Origin: an uncultured beta proteobacterium
GTDB taxonomy: Bacteria > Pseudomonadota > Gammaproteobacteria > Burkholderiales > Burkholderiaceae_C
Reading direction: 5' to 3'
DNA: 52,358 nt
Assembly (NCBI GenBank): GCA_903844215.1
Contig: CAIMSP010000150.1
Span: 1 to 52,358 of the forward strand
Shown: piece after piece, positions 29,204 to 36,459 of the stretch
Position numbering within the stretch: position 1 is the stretch's first letter
Layout: each line of letters begins with the position of its first letter
Position numbers and translations under genes: made by a program
The notes under the pieces: model-generated
What the model saw: only the letters and a program-made list of their open reading frames with translations
What the model was told of the DNA's origin: nothing
Databases searched by the model: none

Positions 29204-29522
29204 GGTGCCTAGGATGGGTTGAGGTTCCAGAGGCCTTCGAGCTGATCGTGCGCCTCTGGAGCCCCATTCCAGCAAATCCCCATGAAGCCTCGGTGACGTG
29301 ACACCGGCGCAACGGCGTCATGACGGCTTCATCGTCCTCGTTTATAGAATTCACTTCACCATCTTCTGCGCCCTCCGATTTAGCTCTCCAAGCATTTCAT
29401 GGCGCAGGCTCACGCACGGGGTATCGGCCGCAGCGACGAAACGCGCGGCGCCGGGCTTGGCATTGCAGGGGATGACTTGAGTCTAGAAACGACGCCAGTC
29501 CGAACACCCACTCGCATCGACC
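29204..29522. other. 319-base intergenic region upstream of the TonB receptor gene
   Basis: No gene is supported here. It holds two leader hairpins: CCAGAGGC/GCCTCTGG (29227-29234 with 29252-29259) and ATGAAGCC/GGCTTCAT (29282-29289 with 29325-29332). Inside the second there is a small CGGTG/CACCG stem. A minus-strand TATAAA at 29341-29346 could be a -10, but no convincing -35 is seen. I found no cobalamin-riboswitch B12 box. Confidence 0.5.
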
Positions 29523-29735
29523 TCAGTAGTGCGGCGGCAACTCGTCGCGCAAATCCTGCGGCTGGCCCACGCCCGGGGCGGGCTGGCGCAGGTGGCCGAC
29601 TTCGCGCAGCAGGCTGTCGATTTGCTGCTGCTGGCGCAGGATCACCTGATCGAGTTGATCGACCAGGTCTTCGGTGAAACTGGCCTTGATCTCCAGCGCG
29701 GTCAGGCGTTGCTCGATCTTGTCTTGCAGGCTCAT
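29523..29735 (-). CDS. slyX: SlyX family protein
   Basis: A 70-residue protein almost wholly predicted as a coiled coil (residues about 4-48, with LEIKASFTEDLVDQLDQVILRQQQQID split over the heptads), ending in the conserved PPHY tail. This is the SlyX family, whose molecular role is unknown. The start ATG overlaps the stop of the TlpA-like gene (ATGA), so it is translationally coupled. Length and terminal PPHY fit SlyX exactly. Confidence 0.92.
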   Translation of the reverse strand: MSLQDKIEQRLTALEIKASFTEDLVDQLDQVILRQQQQIDSLLREVGHLRQPAPGVGQPQDLRDELPPHY

Positions 29736-30250
29736 GGACGGCCCTTGGAGGTCTGGAACGATTTGCGAATCAGCGCCAGCGACTCGGCGCTGTCCCACTC
29801 CCTGGCGCCATAAACTTTTTGCAGCACCCGGCCCTTGGCGTCCACGAGCAAGGTCAGCGGCAAGCGGTCTGCGCCGAGCATGTTTTCCAGCAGCAGGCGG
29901 CTGTCGATGTAGTGGTTGAAGGTGGCATTGGTCTTGCGCAAAAAGGCCTTGGCCGCGTCCGGATAGTCGTCGGTGGAAATGCCGATCACCGTCATCTTGC
30001 CGAACTCCTCGCGCCACGCGAGCCGCTCCAGAGAACCCATCTCCTGCTGGCAGGGGCCGCACCAGCTGGCCCACACATTGATGATCAGCGGCTTGCCGCG
30101 AAAATCGGACAGCTTGCGCGCGGGCCCATTGAGACCTTGCATCGTGGCCTCGCGCAGCGTGCCGCCGACCTCGACTTCGCCCGGCGTCTTGGCGACCACC
30201 GACGTCAGTCCAACCAGACAAAGAAGAACGGCGCAGAGAAGTGATTTCAT
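29732..30250 (-). CDS. TlpA-like thioredoxin, periplasmic
   Basis: A 172-residue exported thioredoxin-fold protein. The signal peptide covers about 1-20 (LLCAVLLCLVGLTSVVA). The active site WCGPC is at 63-67, within PLIINVWASWCGPCQQEMGS, and the cis-proline is in DRLPLTLLV. This is the TlpA/ResA group of periplasmic reductases for disulfides, such as in cytochrome maturation. The start is the ATG of KSLLCAVLL; in-frame upstream ATGs cross the neighbouring inverted repeat and lack signal-peptide logic. It is coupled to slyX and divergent from the AAA ATPase gene. Confidence 0.9.
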   Translation of the reverse strand: MKSLLCAVLLCLVGLTSVVAKTPGEVEVGGTLREATMQGLNGPARKLSDFRGKPLIINVWASWCGPCQQEMGSLERLAWREEFGKMTVIGISTDDYPDAAKAFLRKTNATFNHYIDSRLLLENMLGADRLPLTLLVDAKGRVLQKVYGAREWDSAESLALIRKSFQTSKGRP

Positions 30251-30323
30251 GGAGCCCCAAGCGTACCGCAAATCAAACGCCCGGTTCTGCCGCCGTTTTG
30301 GCATTGACGACGCAGTTTGGCGC

Positions 30324-30379
30324 TTGTCGTTCATTGTCAAATCATTGGCAATTGCGATTTTTACGACAATGAACGACAA
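30324..30379 (+). promoter_or_regulatory. Perfect inverted repeat across the start codon of the first AAA ATPase gene
   Basis: TTGTCGTTCATTGTC (30324-30338) and GACAATGAACGACAA (30365-30379) are perfect 15-base inverted copies with a 26-base spacer. The second arm contains the ATPase ATG (30369). Each arm holds two TTGTC pentamers. TTGTCA (30334-30339) and ATTTTT (30357-30362), 17 bases apart, could be -35 and -10 with the start point at the ATG itself, so the message might be leaderless. No ribosome-binding site is seen. The repeat is visible; its regulatory role is inferred. Confidence 0.65.
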
Positions 30380-31520
30380 TGCCGCCATGAAGACTTTCGA
30401 CGACATTGAAGTGCGACGCGCGGGCATCGCCCTGGGCTATCTCGCGCTGCTTGACGCACAGCCCGGCAGGCCGCTGGCCCTGTTTGCACCCCGACGCGTT
30501 GGCAAAACCTACTTCCTTGACAACGACCTGGCTCCGGCGGCGAAGGCCGCCGGGATGCTGCCGGTATATGCCGATCTGTGGTTGCACAAGTCTGCTCCAC
30601 TGGCAGCGCTGAACCATGCGCTGGAGGAGGCGCTGGACGACCTGCTGGTACCAAGCGGCAACTTGGCGAAGATGGCAAAGACCCAGGTCAAAAAGATCGG
30701 CCTGCTCGGTGCCAGCGTCGACCTCGGCGATGAGCCGCATCGCCGCGCCTTGCCCGAGTCTTCGACCCTGCGGCTGGACGCCCTGGTGACCCGGTTGGCC
30801 AGGCAGCACAAGGGCCGGGTTCTGCTGATGCTGGACGAGGTTCAAACCCTGGGCGATGTGCCTGACGGCGTGTCCATGATCGCGGCCCTGCGCTCGGTGC
30901 TGCATAAGCGACGCGCTGATGTCTGCGCCGTCTTCACGGGTTCGTCGCAGGAAGGTTTGGCCCGCCTCATGAACACCGCCGGCGCACCGATGTACCAGTT
31001 TGCGCAGATCATCGATTTCCCCATGCTCGGCGATGAATTTCTGCGCCCGCTGGCCGCGCATTTCGGCAAGGTTCACGCCGGCAAGAAGCTCGATATGGCC
31101 GGGCTGCGCGACGCTTTCAAAAAGATCGGCTTCAAGCCCGCTCTAATGCGAGACCTGGTCAAGGCGATGTCGGCCGAGGGCGTTACCGATGTGCAGCGCG
31201 GCATCGAAAACTATGTCAGGAGCGACCACCAGTTGGCGATCTGGCACGCCCTGTTGAATTCGGTGAATGCCTTCGACCGGGGCGTACTGGTGGCCGTAGC
31301 CAAGGGCCAACCGCCGCTGAGCCAGGCCACGCTGAAGACGCTGGAAATGGTTCCCGGAGTCAAGCCGACGATCTCCAAAGTTCGCTCATCCCTAGAGAAG
31401 TTGAAGCGCAGCGGCCTGCTGTCAAAAACCGCAGAGGGCACCACCATCGATGACCCGCTGTTTGCGGAGTTCCTGCAAAGGCGCGGAACGACGCTCACAC
31501 CGTATAGGATACTTTCATGA
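30369..31520 (+). CDS. AAA ATPase (archaeal ATPase-like)
   Basis: A 383-residue cytosolic ATPase. Walker A is FAPRRVGKT, with Ala in place of the first Gly; Walker B is VLLMLDEVQ, followed by a sensor-like FTGSSQEGL. The C-terminal third is a winged-helix-like region (SKVRSSLEKLKRSGLL), the layout of ATPases with a DNA-binding tail. An alternative start at 30387 gives 377 residues; I prefer 30369 because of the inverted-repeat and promoter geometry. Its end overlaps the GFA-family gene as ATGA. The biological role of these ATPases is not established. The second ATPase nearby has a similar upstream layout but is not its close copy. Confidence 0.85.
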   Translation: MNDNAAMKTFDDIEVRRAGIALGYLALLDAQPGRPLALFAPRRVGKTYFLDNDLAPAAKAAGMLPVYADLWLHKSAPLAALNHALEEALDDLLVPSGNLAKMAKTQVKKIGLLGASVDLGDEPHRRALPESSTLRLDALVTRLARQHKGRVLLMLDEVQTLGDVPDGVSMIAALRSVLHKRRADVCAVFTGSSQEGLARLMNTAGAPMYQFAQIIDFPMLGDEFLRPLAAHFGKVHAGKKLDMAGLRDAFKKIGFKPALMRDLVKAMSAEGVTDVQRGIENYVRSDHQLAIWHALLNSVNAFDRGVLVAVAKGQPPLSQATLKTLEMVPGVKPTISKVRSSLEKLKRSGLLSKTAEGTTIDDPLFAEFLQRRGTTLTPYRILS

Positions 31521-31924
31521 TAAAAAAAGTGGGCAACACCGAAATTCAAGCCAAGCATCGGGCCTCGTGCCATTGCGGGGCCGTGGTGCTGGAGCTTGAC
31601 TTGCCCGATGGCATCGTCGGTGCGCGCCGCTGCGATTGTTCGATGTGTCGGCGCCGCGGGACGATTGTTGCATTTGTCCCTCTCGCCGGGATCACGGTCC
31701 TTCAGGGCGAGGAGGATCTAAAGCTGTACCAGTTCCATACGAAGACGGCGAAGCACTACTTCTGCGCCCACTGCGGGATCTATACCCACCACCAGAGGCG
31801 GTCCGACCCGACGCAATACGGCTACAACGTGGGCTGCCTTGAGGGTGTGAATCCATTCGACCTGGAACCGGTGAAAACCTACGACGGCGTCAACCATCCG
31901 GCGGATCGAAAAGCGGCATCATGA
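31517..31924 (+). CDS. GFA family protein (glutathione-dependent formaldehyde-activating-like)
   Basis: A 135-residue zinc-binding fold. Cysteines in SCHCGAV, RCDCSMCRRRG and CAHCGIYTHH match the zinc ligands of the GFA/CENP-V-type family. Family members bind glutathione adducts, but most, including this one, have no demonstrated substrate. Its start overlaps the ATPase stop by four bases, so the two are translationally coupled. The pairing with an AAA ATPase is unusual and may be accidental. Confidence 0.85.
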   Translation: MIKKVGNTEIQAKHRASCHCGAVVLELDLPDGIVGARRCDCSMCRRRGTIVAFVPLAGITVLQGEEDLKLYQFHTKTAKHYFCAHCGIYTHHQRRSDPTQYGYNVGCLEGVNPFDLEPVKTYDGVNHPADRKAAS

Positions 31925-31997
31925 TCCAGCAACTGGTTTCATCGAAAAATTCCGCCGTGCGCGCCACCCATCCCATCGTCAAAACCAAGGAACCCAC

Positions 31998-32981
31998 ATG
32001 ATCCGCTGGGACGCCCATATGTGCCTGCCGCTGCATCCGCAGGCCAGTTTTGCGCCGATCGACCAGTTGCGGGCGGCGGGCTTGAACTATGTGTCGATCA
32101 ACGTCGGCATGGACATGAACCCGGTGTCGCAAATCCTGTCGGTGATCGCCGGCTACCGCGCCACCATCGCCGCGCATCCCGAAAAGTATGCGCTGGTCAA
32201 CAGCGTGGCCGAGATCGAACGGGCCCGCGTGGCGGGGCAGATCGCCATCGGCTTTGATCTCGAAGGCGCCATGCCGCTGCTGGAGCAGCCCGACATGGTG
32301 GCGCTGTATGCCCGTCTGGGTGTGCGGCAAATCCACTTCGCCTACAACCGCAACAACAGCGCGGCCGATGGCTGTCACGACGTGGAGCGCGGCCTGACTG
32401 CGCTGGGCCGGCGCATGGTGCACGCCGTCAACGCCGCAGGCCTGTTGCTCGACTGTTCGCACACTGGCCGCTTGTGCAGCCTGGAGATCATGGACGCATC
32501 CGCCGCGCCGGTGATCTTCAGCCACGCGAATCCGCTGGCGCTGGTGGAGCACGGGCGCAACATCACGGACGCGCAAATCCGTGCCTGCGCTGCCACCGGT
32601 GGCGTGGTCGGCGTGTCGGGCGTGTCGCGGTTTCTGGGCAATCCGAAACCGAGCGCGCTGGACGTGGCGCTCCATGCCGTCTACGTGGCGGACCTGGTGG
32701 GCGTGGCGCATGTGGGCATCGGTCTGGACATTGGCTTCTCCCAGGAGGGGCTCGATGATCGGCCGCCGGGGGACTTTGATCGCAGCCACTGGTGGCCAGA
32801 GTCGGCCGGCTACGCGCGTGGCACGTCGGACATCCGCTACGCGCCGATCGACACTTGGGAGACGCTCGACGCCGCCCTGCAGTCCACCGGCATGCGCGCC
32901 GACGAGGTGGCACAGGTGTTGGGTGGCAACATGGTGCGGGTGGCGCAGCAAGTTTGGCCTGCAATCACCCCTGCGTTCTGA
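31998..32981 (+). CDS. Membrane dipeptidase, M19 family, with altered first metal motif
   Basis: A 327-residue amidohydrolase-fold peptidase. Glu89 in GFDLEGA, His155 in LDCSHTG and His176 in IFSHANP match the bridging glutamate and two histidine ligands of M19 dipeptidases. The usual N-terminal HxD is read as HMC (His7, Cys9), so one aspartate ligand is absent. Family members cleave dipeptides and some amide-linked metabolites; the altered site makes the substrate uncertain. A degenerate partial copy lies 1.4 kb downstream. The gene begins 73 bases after the GFA gene, in the same direction, and its stop is almost at once followed by a PPOX pseudogene. Confidence 0.85.
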   Translation: MIRWDAHMCLPLHPQASFAPIDQLRAAGLNYVSINVGMDMNPVSQILSVIAGYRATIAAHPEKYALVNSVAEIERARVAGQIAIGFDLEGAMPLLEQPDMVALYARLGVRQIHFAYNRNNSAADGCHDVERGLTALGRRMVHAVNAAGLLLDCSHTGRLCSLEIMDASAAPVIFSHANPLALVEHGRNITDAQIRACAATGGVVGVSGVSRFLGNPKPSALDVALHAVYVADLVGVAHVGIGLDIGFSQEGLDDRPPGDFDRSHWWPESAGYARGTSDIRYAPIDTWETLDAALQSTGMRADEVAQVLGGNMVRVAQQVWPAITPAF

Positions 32982-32984
32982 CCC

Positions 32985-33219
32985 GATGGCCGCCGCTTCG
33001 TTCAACTCTCGCCCTTGGTCGTTGTCGCCAGCACCGGCGCGCGTCAGGCCCTGGACGCGTCGCCGCGTGGGGATGCGCTCCCTCCTCTGGGATGCGTCGT
33101 CGCAGGTGGACCGCTGCGTTCTACCCAGCATGGGGCAAATGATCAACGACCAGCTTGGCTTCGATGCGCCAGCCCAATCGCAGGCGGGCATGCTGGCGCG
33201 CTATGCAGCGGACCTTTAG
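32985..33219 (+). pseudogene. PPOX-type FMN-binding protein remnant
   Basis: Right after the dipeptidase stop, one frame reads DGRRFVQLSPLVVVASTGAR and SPRGDA, the N-terminal region of MSMEG_1061-type flavoproteins related to pyridoxamine-phosphate oxidase. At about 33075 the frame changes and the C-terminus follows: LLWDASSQVDRCVLPSMGQM to ARYAADL and a stop. The start region and the middle (over 100 residues) are missing. I recognise both ends from family knowledge; the coordinates of the junction are approximate. Confidence 0.65.
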
Positions 33220-33277
33220 CGGAGTGGCCACTGCGGCTGGGTTCAGATGACGGGTTGGGCTGCAGAGATTTCGCTCG

Positions 33278-33397
33278 TCAACGCATAGTCACGCCAGCAG
33301 CGGCTCGATAGACCAGCTTGTGGTGCGAAGTAAAGACATTCAGGTACTCAAAGATGCCAATTGATGCAAGTTCCTGGATGGGTGCTCCAGTCAAAAT
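33278..33397 (-). pseudogene. Unrecognised coding-like fragment
   Basis: On the minus strand an open stretch reads GAPIQELASIGIFEYLNVF and TSHHKLVYRAAAGVTMR before a stop at 33278-33280. The composition is protein-like, but it has no start of its own and runs into the dipeptidase copy. I do not recognise the family. It may be the tail of another lost gene. Confidence 0.35.
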
Positions 33398-33724
33398 GTG
33401 CCTGCCGCTGCATCCGCGGGCCAGTTTTGCGCCGATCGACCAGTTGCGCGCCGCCGGGTTGAACTATGTGTCGATCAACGTCGGCATGGACATGAACCCG
33501 GTGTCGCAAATCCTGTCGGTGATCGCCGGCTACCGCGCCACCATCGCCGCGCATCCCGAAAAGTATGCGCTGGTCAACAGCGTGGCCGATGGCTGTCAGG
33601 ACGTGGAGCACGGGCGCAACATCAGCGACGCGCAAATCCGTGCCTGCGCTGCCACCGGCGGCGTGGTCGGCGTGTCGCGGTTTCTGGGCAATCCGAAACC
33701 GAGCGCGCTGGACGTGGCGCTCCA
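33396..33724 (+). pseudogene. Decayed partial copy of the M19 dipeptidase gene
   Basis: These 329 bases correspond to 32019-32674 of the dipeptidase gene (656 bases) minus three deletions of 156, 162 and 9 bases, which together account exactly for the difference. Each deletion sits on a direct repeat in the parent. About eight base substitutions remain, most of them G-C exchanges, and five of the first five lie in the first 70 bases. The copy starts at ATGTGCCTGCCG and ends at GGCGCTCCA. All three deletions keep the frame, but both ends of the enzyme and two metal-ligand regions are gone. Confidence 0.85.
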
Positions 33725-33957
33725 GCATGGGGCGCCGGCCTGCTATCCTGGCGGCCTGCATCACCAAGCACGTGCGTGTCCGACCCGGTGCCGATTTTCC
33801 AAAGGGCGGACACGGCGCGCTGCTGTCGCCGCTGCCTCCCGCGTTCAGCGGCCTTGTCGGTGACTTGCTGAATGACCCACCCGGATTTGATCGCAGCCAG
33901 TTGCCGGAGGTTGACCGCAAGATCACTGCTTTTTTCATCGGGCATTTGCTGCCATAG
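33725..33957 (+). pseudogene. C-terminal remnant of an alpha/beta hydrolase (dienelactone-hydrolase-like)
   Basis: Fused directly to the dipeptidase copy, a frame reads FPKGGHGALLSPLPPAF, then NDPPGFDRSQLP and ITAFFIGHLLP before a TAG. This resembles the end of dienelactone-hydrolase-related proteins, where the catalytic His lies in a GH motif and the DPPGFDR motif follows. Only about 60-70 residues remain. The assignment rests on these short motifs. Confidence 0.5.
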
Positions 33958-33998
33958 GGGTGCAGCCGGTAGAGGACTCATTTTGCTTCTGAAAAATT

Positions 33999-34043
33999 TC
34001 ATCCTTGCATATTGATCGTGTGATAGGCAAAATGCAAGGATGA
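33999..34043 (+). promoter_or_regulatory. Inverted repeat across the start codon of the second AAA ATPase gene
   Basis: TCATCCTTGCAT (33999-34010) and ATGCAAGGATGA (34032-34043) are perfect 12-base inverted copies with a 21-base spacer. The ATPase ATG at 34040-34042 is inside the second arm. TTGCAT (34005-34010) and CAAAAT (34028-34033) are 17 bases apart and could serve as -35 and -10, placing the start point at the ATG, as in the first ATPase gene. A second, overlapping pair, ATTTTGC (33980-33986) and GCAAAAT (34027-34033), is also present. Function is inferred. Confidence 0.6.
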
Positions 34044-35266
34044 CTGGAAATCAAACTGATTTGAAAGAGCGCCGGGATTTTCCGCGTGCGCTGTTGCAGG
34101 CGGCGCACGAGCAACTGGCTTTCTCGCCCGCCATCGTGCTGCTGGGGCCGAGGCAAGTTGGCAAGACGACCCTGGCTGCAACTATTGCCAAGGCCTATCC
34201 CGGCGCCATCAGCCTGGATTTGCAGTTGGCCGACGACCGCGAAAAACTTGTCGCCGGCAGCGGCTTCTTGCAAGCACATCGGGACCGACTGGTGGTGCTG
34301 GACGAGGTTCAATACGTGCCCGAAGTGTTCGCCCAGTTGCGCCCGGAAATTGACGCCCAGCGCCGACCGGGGCGCTTCCTTTTGCTGGGCTCTGCCTCCG
34401 GCAAACTGCTGCAGCAAAGTTCGGAGTCGCTGGCAGGGCGCGTCAGCTACCTGGAACTGACGCCCTTGCAGGTGCGCGAAGTTGTGACCCCAGGTGCTGA
34501 CCCCAAGGCCACCTTGCTCGCGCTGCAAAAGCTGTGGCTGCGCGGCGGGTTTCCGGTGAGCTTTGCCGCTCCGAGCGATGCGCTTTCTTTCGGCTGGCGC
34601 ACCGATTTCATAGCGACGTTTTTGAACCGCGATATGCGCGAACTGGGGGTGAACGTGCCGGCCCAGACCTTGCATCGTTTTTGGCGCATGACGGCGCATT
34701 TGCATGGGCAGTTGTTTAATGCATCCAACATTGCCGCGTCCCTGGGCGGCATCTCCCACACCACGGTGGCGCGCTACCTCGACTCGCTGGTGGACACGAA
34801 GATGCTACGCCGCCTGGAGCCGCACTTCGTCAACGTGGGCAAGCGGCTGGTGAAGTCGCCCAAGGTCTATGTGCGCGACTCGGGTTTGTTGCACGCCCTG
34901 CTGAACCTGCCGGATGTGAACAGCTTGATCGGCCACCCGATGGCGGGTCATTCCTGGGAAGGCTTGATGCTGGAGCAGATTTGCGCACTCGTTCCCAAGG
35001 GCGCCGACGTGAGCTTTTACCGCACCGCCGCCGGCGCCGAACTGGACGTGGTGGTGGAATTGGGAAGCAAGAAGTTCGGCTTTGAGATCAAGTTTTCCAG
35101 CGCGCCCACCGTGACCAAGGGCTTTTGGCAGGCTTGCCAGGATGTGGGTGTGCAGCATGCGTATGTCGTGGCGCCTGTGCACCAGGGCTGGCCCATGAAA
35201 TCGGGCGCGGCACATAGCGTGGACGTCATTTCACCCTCGCAATTGGCGTGGGCGCTGGCGCGTTAG
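34040..35266 (+). CDS. AAA ATPase with DUF4143 domain
   Basis: A 408-residue ATPase of the AAA_14/DUF4143 group. Walker A is GPRQVGKT near residue 36, Walker B is RLVVLDEVQ, and a sensor-like GSASGKLLQQSSESLAGR follows. The C-terminal DUF4143 region includes GISHTTVARYLDSLVDTKMLRRL, a helix-turn-helix-like segment, and ends with a nuclease-like fold (TAAGAELDVVVELGSKKFGFEIKF, with E-x-D and E-x-K). It may therefore be an ATPase-nuclease, but the family has no proven function. It follows a stretch of pseudogenes and has a start-codon inverted repeat like the first ATPase. Confidence 0.88.
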   Translation: MTGNQTDLKERRDFPRALLQAAHEQLAFSPAIVLLGPRQVGKTTLAATIAKAYPGAISLDLQLADDREKLVAGSGFLQAHRDRLVVLDEVQYVPEVFAQLRPEIDAQRRPGRFLLLGSASGKLLQQSSESLAGRVSYLELTPLQVREVVTPGADPKATLLALQKLWLRGGFPVSFAAPSDALSFGWRTDFIATFLNRDMRELGVNVPAQTLHRFWRMTAHLHGQLFNASNIAASLGGISHTTVARYLDSLVDTKMLRRLEPHFVNVGKRLVKSPKVYVRDSGLLHALLNLPDVNSLIGHPMAGHSWEGLMLEQICALVPKGADVSFYRTAAGAELDVVVELGSKKFGFEIKFSSAPTVTKGFWQACQDVGVQHAYVVAPVHQGWPMKSGAAHSVDVISPSQLAWALAR

Positions 35267-35355
35267 ACGGTTTGGGGCGTGAGCTGGCTTTCCTTGAGCC
35301 GTGTTGCTTGCCACATTGAGTGACGAACATGGACGTCGTCGATGTCGGATTCGAA

Positions 35356-35555
35356 TCAGTTTGAGGAAACGAAAACATGGTTCTGGTGTTGTTCTGCGCC
35401 AAACTCAAACAGCGTGAAACCCGTATGTTGAAAATCAAGTTTCCCGTAGAACGCCAGGGCTGCACCATTTCTTGAGTTGACCGTAAGCCAAATCTGCGCG
35501 GCCTCAGAGTACCGGTCAACACGTCGCTGACACGCCGCTATCAGGGCGCATGACT
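35356..35555 (-). pseudogene. C-terminal remnant of a GNAT acetyltransferase
   Basis: On the minus strand the frame ending at 35356 reads CALIAACQRRVDRYSEAAQI, then LTVNSRNGAALAFYGKLDF and FEFGAEQHQNHVF before a TGA. This is the C-terminal acetyl-CoA-binding part of a GNAT enzyme (the NxxAxxFYxKxGF pattern). The N-terminal half is missing, and no start exists before the metallophosphoesterase stop. The rest of the 308-base gap (35267-35355) has nothing recognisable. Confidence 0.65.
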
Positions 35556-35574
35556 TTCGCGGCGAAGAATGTCG

Positions 35575-36312
35575 TCACCGCATGTAGCCCGTCAGCAGCG
35601 CATGCGCCCAGTCCAGACGTCCCCGCGCCCGCGCCAGCAGCGCCATGGATTTGCAGTCATACGGCACGGAGCGCAGGGCCACGATCCAGCCGGGGCCCGA
35701 TGATTCGACGATGGCATAGCGCGCATCGGGCGACCCGGACTCGACGACATGGGGCGCCGGATAGACGTCCTCATAGGCGGGATAGCCGACGCTGCCGGGG
35801 TTGACCAGGCATTGCCCCAGCGCGCTGCGCAGCGAGCGCGCGATGTGGGAGTGTCCGCAGGCAATCAACGACGCCGTCTCGGCGCCGATGCGCGCCTGGA
35901 TTACTTCGGCGCTGGCCGCGTGGATGGCGCCCAGAGTCACGCTGTCGAGCAAATACTCGCAGTCGCTGCGGGGCGTTCCGTGGCACAGCAGCACGTCCGC
36001 CGACCAGTGCACGCAGTGCGAAAGCGAGCGTAGCCAGTCGAACTCTTTGGGCGTCAATTGCGAATGGGCGTAGCTGTCGCAAGCCCCTCGCCGATCCGCT
36101 GCCTGCGTGAGGATCTGGCGTTCATGGTTGCCCGCCAGGCTGAGCCAGCCTTGGCTCATCAACCACTGCGCCGTCTCCAGCGGCAGCAGCGGACCCGAAA
36201 GGCTGTCGCCGAGATTCACGGTCTGATCCACGCCCTGGCGCCGAATGTCGGCCGCAACCGCCTCCAGCGCTGCGAGGTTGCCGTGGATGTCGGAGACGAT
36301 GGCGAGTTTCAT
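35575..36312 (-). CDS. Calcineurin-like metallophosphoesterase
   Basis: A 245-residue phosphoesterase with the full metal motif set: SDIHGN at 7-12, NLGDSLSG, AGNHE, LLCHG and CGHSH. The order and spacing fit the YfcE/PrpE-like class of small bacterial phosphoesterases. The substrate is unknown; relatives act on phosphodiesters or cyclic nucleotides. It starts with an ATG whose first bases overlap the stop of a possible 30-codon upstream reading frame. It lies between two pseudogene remnants (GNAT and EamA). Confidence 0.88.
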   Translation of the reverse strand: MKLAIVSDIHGNLAALEAVAADIRRQGVDQTVNLGDSLSGPLLPLETAQWLMSQGWLSLAGNHERQILTQAADRRGACDSYAHSQLTPKEFDWLRSLSHCVHWSADVLLCHGTPRSDCEYLLDSVTLGAIHAASAEVIQARIGAETASLIACGHSHIARSLRSALGQCLVNPGSVGYPAYEDVYPAPHVVESGSPDARYAIVESSGPGWIVALRSVPYDCKSMALLARARGRLDWAHALLTGYMR

Positions 36313-36459
36313 AAATCCTGCGGTGGTGGAGTGGGCTGCGCCGGGAATTCGGGGTCAAAGAGGACGATTTCGATGGTCGGATTCCTATGTCGCAAGATCA
36401 TAGCGAGAGCAGCCGTTGGATTGGGCCAGCTTGTCGAAGGGCGCGCGCTCCCGTGATCA

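Noticed and set aside
29204..29345. A cobalamin or other riboswitch in the TonB receptor leader
   Set aside because: Two hairpins are present, but no B12 box or other conserved aptamer core was found.
36309..36401. A 30-codon reading frame (ending PAQPTPPPQDL) whose stop overlaps the metallophosphoesterase ATG
   Set aside because: The overlap suggests coupling, but there is no ribosome-binding site or recognisable homology, and it may be the tail of another lost gene.
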